Source: Rapana venosa (Eukaryota; Mollusca; Gastropoda; Neogastropoda; Muricidae). From it: DNA of 64,000 nucleotides. This document shows positions 23,522 through 35,799 of the stretch, piece by piece. The stretch is taken from NCBI GenBank assembly GCA_028751875.1, contig CM054151.1, positions 44,170,919 through 44,234,918 of the forward strand, read 5' to 3'. The first letter of the stretch is position 1. Every line of letters starts with the position of its first letter. Under the pieces are notes generated by a model. That model saw only the letters and a program-made list of their open reading frames with translations. It was not told the origin of the DNA and ran no database searches. The position numbers and the translations under genes are program-made.

Positions 23522-23646
23522 AATGCATATTTTATAATGCCTGTGCACATCTATTGCGGGAACATTTCAAAAGCTGCTACGACCGCCTGGGGGAACCGAT
23601 CTTCCTGGAGGACCCTTTTTCAGCTGAGTGGTATGAAAAGAACTAA
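23522..23646 (+). CDS. candidate terminal exon, unrecognised protein (tentative)
   Basis: In frame 1 the sequence reads a protein-like segment with HLLREHFKSCYDRL, then GEPIFLEDPFSAEWYEKN, then TAA at 23644-23646. The composition (D, E, W, Y, P) is unlike the surrounding repeat-derived frames. ATTAAA occurs about 7 bases after the stop and could be a polyadenylation signal. A possible acceptor is TGTGCAAG at 23516. I do not recognise the family. A spliced exon on the opposite strand is proposed only 43 bases away (23689-23755), and at least one of the two may be false. Confidence 0.3.
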
Positions 23647-23688
23647 CAATCATTAAAATATTTAATTAAAGCAGTCTGTTTTACTCAC

Positions 23689-23755
23689 CAGTTCTGGCTG
23701 GGCAGTGGGAAGAACAGCTTTAGGGGGCTGCTGAACAGTTTTTGGTTTTAGAAAA
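23689..23755 (-). CDS. candidate 67-bp internal exon, proline/glutamine-rich (tentative)
   Basis: On the minus strand a strong acceptor (TCCTTTTTTGTCTGCAG) is followed by 67 bases and a consensus donor (CTG|GTGAGT). Only one frame is free of stops: after one leading base it encodes FLKPKTVQQPPKAVL and then PTAQPEL. Both splice sites and the open phase agree, which argues for a real exon. The peptide is too short and low in complexity to name. Linker or scaffold regions of cytoskeletal or signalling proteins look like this. No partner exon was recognised. Confidence 0.4.
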
Positions 23756-23879
23756 CTGCAGACAAAAAAGGATTATTATTTTCTCCTACACAAAATGGGC
23801 AAGAGCACAGTGTGTACATGCGTGCTTTTTTGTTGTGTGGTGTGTGCACGTGCATGCGTGTGCAGTGCAGGGTGCAACT

Positions 23880-23945
23880 ACATAATGTGGTTGTGTGTGT
23901 GTGTGTGGGTTTGTGTGTGTGTGTGGTGGGTGTGGTGTTGGGTGC
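23880..23945. repeat. (GT)n microsatellite
   Basis: GTGTGT runs separated by GGG and TTT interruptions. Confidence 0.85.
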
Positions 23946-23999
23946 ATGAATCAACCGTTCAAATAAAATTTAAAAAACACATTTAAAGGGGTCTCTGCG

Positions 24000-25080
24000 A
24001 AATCTGCTCTAAAAAAAAACGCCCCTGTCTTCTTTCAAAGAACGGAGAGGGAAAATTTTCATTTCATAATCAGACTGTAAGAAGTCCACAAAGGGATACC
24101 TCTGTCAAACGCTTTCAAAACCATATTTTCAGAGAAAATTTCTTCCAATTGAACAGGGGCAGAAGGAAACAGAAAAAAGAGAAAATGCCAAAAGAAAAAG
24201 CAAACTTCTCAATCAAAGATTCCCTCGGTATACTTTTTCCCCACCCCACTGAATCTGAAATTTTTAAAAATAATGATAATAATAATAAAAGGATTTTTAT
24301 CCTGTATCTTTCACAGACAAACAAAGCGCTTGCACTCAACTCATTTTTACCAGTATGCAACCCAAAAGGGGAAGTAATAGGTGAAAAATACAAAGCACGC
24401 CCAAACACACACAAAACCACCACACACATAGGGGTTATACCTTTGGCGGGGTGATGGGTTTTTGATTGTTAAAAAAAGGGGATGTATAAAAGAAACAGGA
24501 GAGGAACATCACGTTGCCGTTAAACCAAATTTGCATGAAACCTTTGTTTGGGTCCAACGGGTTGTATAAGAAGCTCTTTTTGTTACTTTTTTTCATTGTT
24601 TAAAAGATATGTTTAAACAGACTATGTCCAATTTTTTTCAAATGTCCAAATATTTCAAAATATTGGGGTCAAAATTTTCCCAAAAAACCCTCAATCCCCC
24701 TTGAGGACCAAAATACAGTACATTGTAGATTTTATTAAATTTTAAACCCTGTATAGATTTTGATTTGAAATTTGGTGGTGTAAAATAGGTTTATATCTAT
24801 TAAAAATACACTTTGTGTTTTTTTAAAAAAAAAATTTAATAATGTGTTTTCAGGTTAAAAATTTGGCCACCAATGGCCAAATTTGGCAAACTTTTTAGAA
24901 AAGTAAAACGTTAGTTTTTGTAAAAACATGCTTAGAAAATGAACAAGAATCTTTTTAACTTATTTTTAATGATTAATCAGAGGGTTAACCCCTATTTAAT
25001 GTTTAAAATCACTTTGCATGCATTTCATATATGTTGTGATTATCATTCCAAAACCACTTCCCAAAAGTTTTTTTTAAAGG
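24000..25080. other. no feature recognised
   Basis: AT-rich sequence with an (AAT)n stretch near 24270-24290. Short open frames occur, but none shows a family signature or splice context that I trust. Confidence 0.4.
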
Positions 25081-25084
25081 AAGG

Positions 25085-25405
25085 GACAGTTCATGCCCGG
25101 ACTTTTTATTTTTATTTTTTTCTTTTAATCGAGGAAATGGAAAAAGCACTTATGTCTTTATTACATCCAGTCCCTGTGGTATGTTTTTTGAAATTCTTCA
25201 TCTGTTCCCCCACACCAATGGCCTCTCTTTCAAAAAGGGAACAGATTTAAAGTGTGGCAAAAATGTTCACATGGTTCACCCACGGGGCCCCGGTTTAAGT
25301 TCACCCAAGGACTTTTTGGGGAGAGTGGTCGCACTCAGGGAAAAAAACCCCCTTTAAGGGAAAAAACCCGGGTTGTTTAACCCAAACTCTAACCACACCC
25401 TTGGG
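25085..25405 (-). mobile_element. SINE copy 4
   Basis: It shares the left end (TTTTAATCGAGGAAATGGAA), ATCCAGTCCC, TTCATCTGTTCCCCCAC, a GGCCTCTCTTTCAAAAAGGG block, GTGGCAAAAATGTTCAC, GGAGAGTGGTCGCACT and a GGGTTGTTTAACCC head remnant. It is mutated, but the order is complete. Confidence 0.7.
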
Positions 25406-25439
25406 GAGCTCATGTTTCCAAACTTAAAGAGCAAAGCCG

Positions 25440-26340
25440 GGTTTTTTTTTTGGGGGGGTCAAAAAAAAACCTTTAAAAAAAAATTTTAATTGGAAAAGCC
25501 CCCAAAACACCAACCCCCAATTAAAAAAATTTACTTAAAAAAAATGCCACTAAAAAAACCCGTTTTCAATTTTTCCGGTTTGGGGGGGGCCATTTGTTTT
25601 TTTTTCCCTTGGGTTTTTTTCCCAAAAAAATTTCCTTTTTCCCCCAAAAGGGACAAATCAAAAAAGGGGTTTTTTTTTGGGGTTTTTTGTGGGGGTGTGT
25701 GGTTTGGGGGTGGTGGGTGTGGTGTGTTTTGTGTGGGGTTTTGTGTGTGTGTGTTTTTTTGGTTTAAAAGGGTTTTTTTAAAAATTAATTTGGAGGGGGT
25801 AAATTTCCCTTTTTTGTTGGGGTTTTTTTCCTTGTGGCCGGGCCATTGGTTGGGGTGTTTTTTTTTGTGTTTTGTCAAAGGGGGGTTTGTTGGTTGTGGG
25901 TTCCGTTTGGGGGGGGGGGGTTTTTTTTTGGGTGGTTGGGGGGGAAAGGGGCCGCCAAAAATTTTGGGGTTTTTTTGGAAGTTGGGGTTTTTGGGTGGTT
26001 GGCCCGGTCCCCCCGTTCCTTGGGCTTCCGTGGAGGTGGTTTTGGGGGGGGCGTTGGGGGGGTTTTTGGTGCTGGTGGTGTGTGGTGTGTGTGTGTGTGT
26101 GTGGTGTGTGGGGTGTGTGTGTGTGTTTTTTCCCCACCCTTTTCCCAAAAAAGGGAAATAACAGTTTTCAAAAGTTCCAATAAAAAGAGGAGGCATAAGC
26201 CCTATCCAATTATTTCCATTTTGGTGGTTAAAAACATTTTCAAACCAAAAAAAACCCTTTAAAGATGGACACGCGGTCCCTATATGAACGGGCGGGGACA
26301 AAAAATGTTTTCCCTTTTGATGCTTCCTGTAGAACTTGTT
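25440..26340. repeat. G/T-rich low-complexity and homopolymer-inflated sequence
   Basis: Long G, T and A runs and a (GT)n stretch at about 26078-26128. All six-frame products are Gly/Phe/Val or Pro/Lys/Thr-rich. No gene is supported. Confidence 0.65.
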
Positions 26341-26639
26341 GCCCAAAGTCAGAGGTTCCTCGCTACTGGTAACCTGTAGCCCAAAACTACCGTCCAGGGG
26401 GGGATAAACCCAAAACCCAAAAAACCCCCAACTATGGGCAAATCAGCTTGGGAGGGAAAGGGGGGCCGCCCCCAAAGGGAAATTTCCACCCCCACAAAAT
26501 TTGCCAACATGGACAGTACTCAAGAAAAAAAACATCCCCGGATGGGTTTGGGGCCCCGGGAATACCAACAACCCCCCTTCCATTGGAGCTTCCCCGGATG
26601 GGGGGTGGAAAATATGCGACGGGGACGCAAAAAACCCAG

Positions 26640-27060
26640 CGATCAAACCCCGGGCGAGAACCATCATTGGCCCTAAAACATCCGTCCCCTTGCAAAAATG
26701 TGGGAAGCTCCAAGAACTAACCCAGGGAAACTACAAATACAAATGGACATATTTGGACGGGGCCGAAGTCCTTGGGTCGGATTGGGCAAAACCCAACCAC
26801 AGAAAAAGCAAAAAACCCAAAGGGTTATAGTGGCGCGATTTCCCAAACCCCAAACACGGAAGGATTTCTTGTCAACAAAAACGGGGACTAAAAGTGCCCT
26901 TTCAGCTTCCCCCAACCAAAAATAGACTGATCTCCAGCGTGTCGCAGCAAAACCACACAAAAAGACCATCTTTACAAGTCTTTTGCACCAAAAACAACTA
27001 CAAGAAGAAGAAATCGAGTGTTTTTTTAACGAGGATTTGGAGAGCACCACCCAAACGGGG
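26640..27060 (+). other. possible decayed coding remnant, perhaps LINE ORF1-like (tentative)
   Basis: Forward frames give protein-like pieces: NYKYKWTYLDGAEVLG, then VIVARFPKPQTRKDFLS in another frame, then a basic stretch. The second piece loosely recalls the (I/V)xARFxxxxxRxxxL RNA-binding block of LINE ORF1 proteins. The resemblance is weak and no longer frame is intact. It could equally be chance. Confidence 0.2.
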
Positions 27061-27084
27061 TTTAAAACGACTTTGGGGGGGGGA

Positions 27085-27990
27085 AAAAATTTAGGCCTTT
27101 TTGGGCTTTTGGGGCCCCATTTATTTCCAAATTTAGGGCCTACTGCGGGGAAATCAAAGAAACCCCCTGTGTACCGTTTTATTTTGAAAAACCCAAATTT
27201 TTTTTAAAACTCATGTAACAAAGCCCTCCTTGCTAAAACTGAAATGTTGGATATTGTTTAATTGACACAAAAATAAAAAATTCAATTCCTAGAATAAAAT
27301 TCTTTCAATCAAGATACCACAATGAATTAAAACCCCTCACACAATAAAACATCAATTGGGTTTTGTTTGGAAGTCTCCAGGGACTTGAAATACCAATAAA
27401 TTAAAAAACTGAAATAAGTGCCTGTTTTTAATAGGACTTTTCACAAACAACTAGCAAAGTGAACTAAGACACAAACCTTTCCCAAATTTCATCTGATGTG
27501 AACTAGTCCTTTTCCCCACCAAAAAATGCAGATGGTTTCCGGGGACTAAAACGTTTAAAAACAATTCCCCCACACAGTCCCAGTGCCTCTTCCAAAAATT
27601 TTGCTCCTTTATTTCAATCTCCACATGCGTACTGCAGCATTTACAAAACAATCCACCAAAACACACATGTACGCACGCACACCACCCCAAGCCCCACAAA
27701 AGAGACAAACAAGAGAAGGTTTCTGGGCGCAAGTTTTTCTTTACTATGAAAACATGTACAATCCCCCGAAACATCAAAGCAGACCGATTTGGGAGGGCCC
27801 AAAACTGACTTAAAAAAAGGGCCCCCACCCCCTCCCCCACCCGTTGTTTTTTTTTTTAAACAAGTTTTGCCAAAAACTGATTTAATTTTTCAATTTTAAA
27901 GAAAGCAAATGAAACCGACTACAAAAGGCATTTGGGAAAAAAAAGCAAAGTGCTGGGATTTTTGACTTGCCCCTTTTGAAAATGGGTTTG
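27085..27990. repeat. dispersed repeat D2, copy 1
   Basis: About 0.9 kb is collinear with 34505-35790. Shared anchors include AAGATACCACAATGAATTAA, CTGATGTGAACTAGTC, CCCCAGTGCC or a close form, TTTATTTCAATCTCC and a GGGATTTTTGACTTGCC block. No coding frame is recognised. Copy 2 holds an extra insertion of about 400 bp. Confidence 0.75.
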
Positions 27991-28688
27991 TTTCTATAAG
28001 ACTTTTTGCAAAGGGAAAACTGTGGGGTAATCCCCCCTCAAAAAAAGAAAAGATTTTTTGGGTAAAAGGTTTTGTTTTTTCCCCTTCTGACACCCGATTG
28101 CCATTTTTTAAACTTTTCATGCGCAAGGGGGAAAAAAATAGGGCCCTTTCTAATTTACAGCGCAGCTGTACTAAAATTAAAAAAAATTGGGAAGAAGGAA
28201 ATTAAACACAGAAAACTGGTTTTTTCGACTCATAAATTTCAGTTCCATAATTTTTGGGATCATTTTCCAAACAAAAAAACCCGGGCATACCCCAAGGGGA
28301 GTAGGGCCCCCGCAAAGGAAAAAATAACTGGGGAAAACAAAGTGGGATAGCTCTTTCAAAGGAAAAAGGGAAAAATTTCCTCCCTTGGCAAAATTTGGGG
28401 ACGCCCATGAATAGCCCAAAGACAGGGATTCTAATCGGCGAAAAAACGATCTTTTTTGGGCACCCTTCTTTGCTTTTTTTTCCCCTAAGTTTTATTTTGT
28501 GTATCGTTTAAAACTACAATTTCAACAGAAACTCTCACTCATGATCCCCTTTTTAGGGCTTTTTAGGCCTCCGGGGCAATCTCCATTTTTGGGGCTTTTT
28601 GGGGGCCCTTTTTTTTGGATCTTCAAAATCAGGGCCCTTTTTAGGGCTTTTTAAGACTTGTAAAACCCCCTGATCAAATCAACCCCAA
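27991..28688. other. no feature recognised
   Basis: Indel-rich sequence with inflated homopolymers. Nothing identifiable on either strand. Confidence 0.4.
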
Positions 28689-28689
28689 A

Positions 28690-29490
28690 AGAAGGACAAT
28701 AGGAGGAAGGCCAGTCGCAACTTCGATTCGCAGACGTATTTACTCATAAAGAAGAACTCCGGATCTACCCCAACGGAAAAATCAGCCAATGCCCACGGTT
28801 TTGGGAAACACACGGAAAAAAAGCAAGACCAGTAACATACCCCACCGACCACTCCCACCTCAAAAATGAGTGGCGAGACCCTAAAGGGGGTGAAACTTTC
28901 AAGTACTTGGAGCACATCACCAAAGAAGGTACGAGCACACAAAAGGTGAAGATCAGACTTGCTGGGGCACTCTCCCCATACAATGGCGAAAGTGTGGAAA
29001 ACCACAACATCAGAACCCCACAAGGCAACCAAAAAGGCACTCGTCAATCCATTGCCTTTTACAGCTGTGAACATGGCCATTACTGCCAATTAGAACGCGA
29101 TTCAAGCCTTGAGAGAAGTCCCTCAGGCGGATCCTAACTCACCTACAAGACCGAAAACCCAAATGACTACGTTGGCAGCAGATCGAGGACTGGCTGGCAA
29201 ACAAGAAAACCATTGCTGATACAGTCAAAGGGGAGGAACTGAAATGGTTTGGCCCACAACAAGGCAAAACACCTTCAAAGACAGTCCTGCAGGAAAAGGG
29301 AAGGAAAAAAGGGGGCACCACGCAAAAAATGGATACCCCAAAAAAAGGGAGTGGGACCGGCCTCACTGTACCAAAACCTCCTAAAGAGCCCGGGGACAAA
29401 ACCCATTTGGGGGTCCATTTTCAGCGCCGTGCGGGTCCCCCCAACGGTCGTCCCGACCAAAAGGGGATAGTGGTGGTGATGAGTATAATT
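28690..29490 (+). mobile_element. RTE-like non-LTR retrotransposon, reverse-transcriptase 3' part (degenerate)
   Basis: Forward frames read, in order: a LRFADD-like region near 28715-28740 (broken), SANAHGF, a GETFKYLEHITKEGTST block near 28880-28935, KIRLAGALS, a DYVGSRSRT/WQQIEDWLA block near 29165-29195, IADTVKG, LKWFG, KTVLQ, a RKKWI block and VPPTVVPTK. The same order occurs in the minus-strand copy at 3073-5485, so the two belong to one family. It ends near 29470 in a GTGGTGGTGATGAG stretch, a likely microsatellite 3' tail. Stops and frameshifts throughout make it a dead fragment. Confidence 0.8.
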
Positions 29491-31040
29491 TTCTTTAAAC
29501 TTAGTCGAAGAAAAAAATTGGCTGTTTAATCCTTGTCTTCCCCCCCTCTTGCTTTAGAACTAAATAACTGAAACACAAGCAGTTGCTAAAAAAAATGGCC
29601 CTCAACTTATTTATTTTTTTCCTTTTCTTGTCGGCTTTTAAAATAAAAAAAATGAAATACCCCCCAAAAAAAAACCATAAAATAAAATCCCATAAAGCAA
29701 AAAATTTTGGCTTTTTTCTTGAAAACTAAAAGTTTATAAAAATTTGATGCACAGACAAAGAAAATAAAAAGGGAAGACCCCATGACCACAAAACAAAATA
29801 AACAAATCTTTTTTCCAGGGGTCCCCAGAACGGCTGGTCCGAGTGCGACAAATTTTCAGATTGATAAAGATTGAAAAAAAAAAGTATTACCTGAAAAAAT
29901 TTTTTTAAACCCTTTAATTATAAAAATATCGCACACATCCCACACCCCCACACACACACCCAGATAAAACAGACACAGACAAACAGACAGTAAAGATAAT
30001 GGTGTGCGGTGCGTGCGTGTTGTGTTTTTTATTATCTAGTGCTTGAAGCCAATAAACCCAAAAACAATGGAAAGGGAAATGAGGGGAAAAAAGCCGGGCT
30101 ATAGATACTGAACAAATAGTACTGGTTGGAATAATAATCAAATAAAAAGCTCACTATTGAAATTACTGTGCTACATTTAATTCTAACTTGTAAAAGTTGC
30201 AGGAGAAAAAATTCCTGAATCAAAAAATTTTTTATGAAAAGATTGCGAAACAAAAAAATCCAAGGCACAATTAAAAAAAGCAAATAAAAAACCCCCCCAC
30301 TTTCAATTCATCATAATAACACAAAGTCGAATTTGGTCAAAACAAAAAATGGTCGATTTTGTTCGGGAAAAATCACTGATCACAGGATTGGGATTACCTT
30401 TCTTGGTTAGGCTGTCATAAACAAAAGTAAAATATGATGTCTATTTCACCATAAACCTTACAAAAAAAAATAAATTATAAAAAAATAAGTTCAACTTCCT
30501 TTTTTACGATCACCGTAAATTTGAAAAAAATTTTTGTGGAAAATTTTACAAAATCGGGAACCTTTTTTTCTTTCTATTTTACAAATGTAGAAGATCAACA
30601 GCAACCGTACCCCCTTTTCAAAGTTTCATTTCATTGATTTGGCTTTTTAAGCATCATTTTCAGGTTTGCTTTTGGAGATGCTACTGCAAAAATTGAGATA
30701 TAAAAAAAATTTCACCTATATTGCATTCTACATGAAATCAACACAATATACCCGATGATAGTGCCTGTCGCAAATATGATTGGGATTAAAGGGGCCCCTC
30801 TCTTGAAGATCTGTTCAAAACCCCAAAAGGCGGCCCCGCGCAGCATTTTTTAGCAAAACACAACCTTCACACGCTTTGCTTTTTTTCGACACACCACCAC
30901 AAAAAAAAAACACTAAGTAAAAAAAAAAAAGATGTTTTTTTTGGGGGGACATCAGTGTTTTTTAAACTTTTGACTTAAAACGAAGCAGAATAAAAACAAG
31001 TAAAAAAGACGGGAAATTTGCCATTTTTCAGCTGTGATGA
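29491..31040. other. no gene; A-rich, indel-rich sequence
   Basis: A-rich sequence with a short CA/CCCA repeat at 29938-29960 and nothing else of note. Minus-strand frames are Phe-rich products of the A-rich + strand. Confidence 0.45.
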
Positions 31041-31064
31041 CAGTATTTGCCGGGGGCTGCCGTT

Positions 31065-31110
31065 ACCGAGAGAGAGAGAAAGAGAGAGAGAAGAGAGAAG
31101 AGAGGAAAAG
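31065..31110. repeat. (GA)n microsatellite
   Basis: GAGAGA run with AAGAGA interruptions. Confidence 0.85.
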
Positions 31111-31307
31111 GGGGAAGAGAGTTTATTATTATCAAAGAAAAGGGGGAAAGGGAAAACAAACAAAAAAAAAAACCTTTTCTTAAAGGCTTTAACAAACCTA
31201 TAAAAATACTGATAAATCAAATAAAAGCTTTTCAATCTTTCCGTTCAGTAGTCGTCAAAAAAAACTGCCCCAACCAAGGAAGACAGACAGACAACAGGGA
31301 AAAAATG

Positions 31308-31417
31308 GGGAGAGAGAGAGAGGGAAGAGAGAGAGGGGGGGGGGGAGAAGAAGGGGGGGGGGGGGGGAAGGGGGAAGAGAGGGGGGAAAAGAGAAGAGGG
31401 GGGGGGAGCGAGAGAAG
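31308..31417. repeat. G/A-rich low-complexity tract
   Basis: GAGAGA followed by long G runs broken by A. An uninterrupted purine strand of about 110 bases. Confidence 0.85.
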
Positions 31418-31687
31418 AATGATTGAATAAAATAAATTTAAAATTTATTTTCCAAGGTTACGAATAAGCATTAACAAAATTTTTTTCATCCAGCCCTTCC
31501 CCTGATTAGGAACTATCAACAAAACAAAGAAAAACAGAACAAAATAAAAACAATAAAAAAAAATCAATGACAACTTAAAAGTTCAACCTATAACTTTTTT
31601 AAAAAAGAGATAATAAAGGTATTCAAAAAAAAAACACAAAAATCCCAATTCCCGAATTTAAAAGTGAAAAACAGATCCATCAATAAT

Positions 31688-31722
<35 letters not shown>

Positions 31723-32560
31723 AGAGAGGAGAGAGAGAAAGAGAGAGGAGAAAAAAAACCTTATTTCTCACATTTTTTCTTATTCTAAATTGGTACATGT
31801 TTTGGGGCCATAAACTGCGTTATCTGTTTTTCTCTGTGAGCGATTTTTTTTTGAATGTTAGGGAATAGTACCTTTGGGCTTTCCCCAATTCGGAGTCAGT
31901 CCAAAAAAAAGTACACTAACCAGATTGAAACCATTTTGCTTTTTTGCATTCAGAAAGAATCAGCCCAAATCACCCCAGTATTGACCACACCATGTGGGCA
32001 CCGCGGGGGGAAAGTGAGCGGGAGGTTCCGGCATAAACAGCTTGCCCAACATGCTTAAATATTTTTTATAAATACAGACGGTCAGTATGGCGGGACAGTT
32101 CATTTATTTCCCCCCCAACCCAAAAGCCAGAGCTGGCCCTAGCAGGTTAGGCAGTCAGGGCTGGCTCTTTTCTTTTCAATTCTGCTAAGCTTTCAATGAC
32201 CACCAGAATTTACCAGCTCCTATTGTGGCTGAATAAGAAAGGTTTATCAAAAATGAAAAACCATGTTGTCATCACTTGTCAGATATGAGAGGTATTTATA
32301 TATATTTTATATAAAACTCCAATATATATATATATATATATATAATTTTTTTTTTATAATTTAATATTTAAAATAAATAATTAATAATATAAGATTCTCA
32401 CTGGCTGAAAAATACAGCAAAAAAGGAAAAAAGCTGACCAGTGACAGTGATGTTAAACTTTAAACACAAATTTTTCGAAACTGCCTCAAAACCAGGTACC
32501 AGTTCTGGCAGGAACCCTCAATTGCAGGACCAACCTACTTTGCCCCCCACTTTTTTTAGA
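31418..32560. other. no gene; contains (GA)n and (AT)n microsatellites
   Basis: A (GA)n run lies at 31690-31750 and an (AT)n run at 32321-32344 inside an AT-only stretch of about 80 bases. Between them is ordinary sequence with no recognisable product. Confidence 0.5.
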
Positions 32561-32564
32561 TAGG

Positions 32565-32650
32565 TGGTGGTGTGTGTGTGGTGTGTGTGTGTGTGTGGGG
32601 TGTGTGTGTGTGTGTGGGGTGTTGGGGTTGGTTTGTTGTGTGTGTGTGGA
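32565..32650. repeat. (GT)n microsatellite
   Basis: GTGTGT runs separated by GGG interruptions. Confidence 0.9.
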
Positions 32651-33900
32651 TACAAAAAACAACAAAAGTGTTAAGAGCAAACAACAAACAATTTTTTTTT
32701 AAAAAGCCTAAAAACAGAAAAAATCTATAGACGAATTTTTATTTGGCACTAGTAGGGTTTTTTAAATGAAATTTTTAAAAACCCTTTTCAAAACAATGCA
32801 ACAAAAGAAATTAAATTTTTCTTTTACTCCTTATTTGCTGAACCACATTTTAGAAAAATGTTATAAAAAAAAAAGAAAAAACTTACAACCCCCCCTCACT
32901 ATGACACAACAATATTTGCAAGCCGATTTAGTGATCATTGAGAAACCCCCCCATTGGAACCCCCAAAAATCCATCCCAAAAACCCTCTCCATTCCCCCAA
33001 ATCCAACCCCCGAAGGCTTTTACTAGGTAGCGGCAGACGACAACCTACCACGCACCCTAGGAAAATGTGATTCTTACTGTCTTCAACGCTTCTAACTCAA
33101 GTTCCCACTGCATCAGTATGATTTTTATGCATTTTTGACTAAAGAGGGTTGAAGATCTTTCATTACATTGTTTTGATTTTTTTTGTATGCGGAGATATGA
33201 ATGAGCACAAAGCCAAAAATCTGAAAAAAGGGGAAAATGAAAACAAAAATTTTGGGAGTTTCTCAATCCCTGAAATTTCAGTGTTTTGAAAAATCGGAGG
33301 GCTCGTCTTTCAGCCGCAAAAACATTTTTAATGAAAATAAAATAAAAAAGCAAAAATTTTTTATATTTAAATTTTCCTTTGGGTTAAAAACCTTTAAAAG
33401 TGATAAAAAAAAACTCTTTGGGAAAAACGCTTTTAAAAAATTTCAAGTAAATATTTTCGTTACATTCTTTAAACCCAATCCCAAGTTTGCGGGGTACAAT
33501 CAAAAAGCTTAGCCAATCAGTTTAAAACCCAAAAAAACCCCCTTTTAGGCAAAAGGGGGTTTTGGGAGAAGGCCGCCTGACTCTATCTAATGCTCTGGGG
33601 GGTCAATTCTACCAGAGCAAAATTTCAGCTATGGCTTCAGCAAAGTTGAAACTGATGTTTTTGTTTTTTGACAAACTGGGGACCATACTTGATAAGAACC
33701 CCTTTATAGATTTTTAACAATGGAAATTTTTAAAGTCATTTCTAACTTGAATCTAATTTTTTTTTGATTTGATTTTTTTTGATGTTGATTTTATGACAAA
33801 TTTTTTTTTCAAATTTTGATTCGAAGTGCAAACCCTTTCGCGGATTTAAAACAACAGGGGGTCAAAATTGAACAGCAAGAAAAGGGCTCGATCGCTTTAA
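32651..33900. other. no feature recognised
   Basis: AT-rich sequence without coding, RNA or element signatures that I could support. Confidence 0.4.
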
Positions 33901-33904
33901 ACAA

Positions 33905-34170
33905 AAAAAAAGTTATTTCTTTTTATTTTTTTTTATTTTATTTTTTCTTTTAAAAATGGGATAATGGAATAAGAAATCAGGGGCCTTTTTTACAACCCAC
34001 CCCCTTTGGTAAGGGGTTTTTGAAAAATTTTTATCTGTTCCCACTGGCAAAACAATGGCTTACTCTTACAAAAAGGGGAACAATTTAACGAGGCAAAAGG
34101 GAGTCCGGCTGCTTCGAAACAGGGGGGCCCGGGTTTATAGTCCCCCACTGAAGGATGCATTCCCAGAATC
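33905..34170 (-). mobile_element. SINE copy 5 (truncated)
   Basis: It shares GGGATAATGGAATAAG, TATCTGTTCCCACTGGC, a GGCTTACTCTTACAAAA block followed by GGGGAACA, and GGTTTATAGTC with the family. The tRNA-like head is missing beyond about 34165. Confidence 0.65.
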
Positions 34171-34504
34171 ATTGCAATGGCTAAATAATATTTTAGTATT
34201 TTATCAAATTTTTTGGACACAATTTGTTTCGTTTTTTTTTTTTTTTTAACCCACTGGAAGTGGTTTCGCCGTAAACCCGGGAAAAAGTCTGCTAAAAACC
34301 CGGGTTTGATTCGAGGGGAATGGTGGGGCGTGGGGCGCGTGTGTGTGTCAGTTTGTGTGGTTTTTAATTTAAGACACTCATAAAATTACCGTTTTTAGCA
34401 CTTAGACTAAAGAGTGTTAGACTTTAACGATTAAAAATGACTGCCCACATTTTCGCCTGATGCATAAATTAAATTCTTGTATTTTGCATTTACGGGGTTC
34501 ATAC

Positions 34505-35790
34505 AGATTTGGGGGAAAAAAATTTGGGGCCTTTTTTAAAGGTTTTTTAAAAGGGCCATTATTTAAAAATTTAGGGCCTAGCTGCCTGTTATCAAAGAAA
34601 TTTTTTTATCAACCTGTGTAAAACTTTATTTTTGAAAAAATTAATCTCAAACTCAAGAAAGGAAAGTCTGAAATGCCTAAAACTGCATTTTTTGGACCAA
34701 ATTCAAGCTAAGTTCAGAATAAAAAGTTTTTTCCCCCAAGATACCACAATGAATTAAAATCCTCAAAAACAGTAAAACCTCAAGCCATGGTGTGGGGAAA
34801 GTCTCCCCTCTTGAAATCGCAAGCTAAGGAAAACTGTGTTTAGTTTTAAAAATGTTTTTCACAAACAAGTAGCACATGAAGTCAAAAAATACTATCCCAC
34901 AAACTTTATCTGATGTGAACTAGTCTCCTTCCTTATCAAAGGGTCGATGAAAACCCGGATTAGAACTGTAAAACAATACCCCCACAAAAGTCCCCAGTGC
35001 CCTTTTCCCAAAATTTTGCTTTTCCCTTTATTTCAATCTCCCTGCAATGAACATGCGTAGATGCCCGGGAATCAACACACATACACACACTCGTCCCACC
35101 AAAAAAAAAAAAGAAAAAAAGAGAAAAAAGAGAGAGAGAGGAGAAAAGAGAGAGAGAGGAAGAGAAAGGTTTCTATGAAAAACAAAGTCAAGTCCCTAAC
35201 CCCTGGTTTTTAAGAGGGTGCCTACCCCCTCCTCCCATATTTTTTTTTAAACCCAAAAAACTTCAACAAAGTCGGGCCAAACTTCTTTTCCTTTTTGTCA
35301 TGTTTCTTCCCAGGAGAGGGTTTGACATTTGGGGCTTTTTCCATCTCTCTCTTTTTTTAAAATTCCTCCTTTTTTATGCCCCTTTCTCGAAGATCACTGC
35401 TATACATAGCCCAGGTTTTTGCTAGGTCTTCCCTTTTTTCTCTTTCCACCACTACGAAGTTTATTGCTTTTTTTTTGATGTGGGGGCCTTTTTTTCCGTT
35501 GAACGTGCCCAAAAACCCGCGCATTCCCAGGTACAGCTACAGACTTCAGATCATCAACGTTGCACCTTTTTTCCATAATTTTTTTTATTTTTTGATCCCT
35601 GTCTTCCCATTTGATCTTTGTCATTAAAACCCTAGCATTCCCGGTTTTCACAGCTCTTCAACAAACGTTTTAAAGGTTTCAAAACTTTAAATCAATCTGC
35701 CCCAAAAAGCATTTAATTTTCAAAGTCAACTGAACGGGCTAGTTTAGCGGGAAAAAAATGCAAAATCTGGGGATTTCTGACTTGCCTTTG
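34505..35790. repeat. dispersed repeat D2, copy 2, with an insertion
   Basis: Collinear with 27085-27990 using the same anchors. It differs by a (GA)n-like tract at 35103-35170 and by an unmatched segment at about 35265-35660. In that segment the minus-strand frames look somewhat protein-like (FGHVQRKK, SGGKRKKGRPSKN) but are not identifiable. Confidence 0.7.
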
Positions 35791-35799
35791 AACTTATTT

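Noticed and set aside
22971..23548. Long Cys/Val-rich and His/Thr/Pro-rich frames on both strands
   Set aside because: Translation of a degenerate (GT)n tract; no codon-level constraint and no family signature.
24149..24454. 101-codon forward frame starting MNRGRRKQKKEK
   Set aside because: Starts in a GA-rich stretch and crosses an (AAT)n repeat; no family match that I recognise.
25490..26346. Open frames of 223 and 271 codons
   Set aside because: Gly/Phe/Trp-rich and Lys/Pro/Thr-rich products of inflated homopolymers and a GT repeat.
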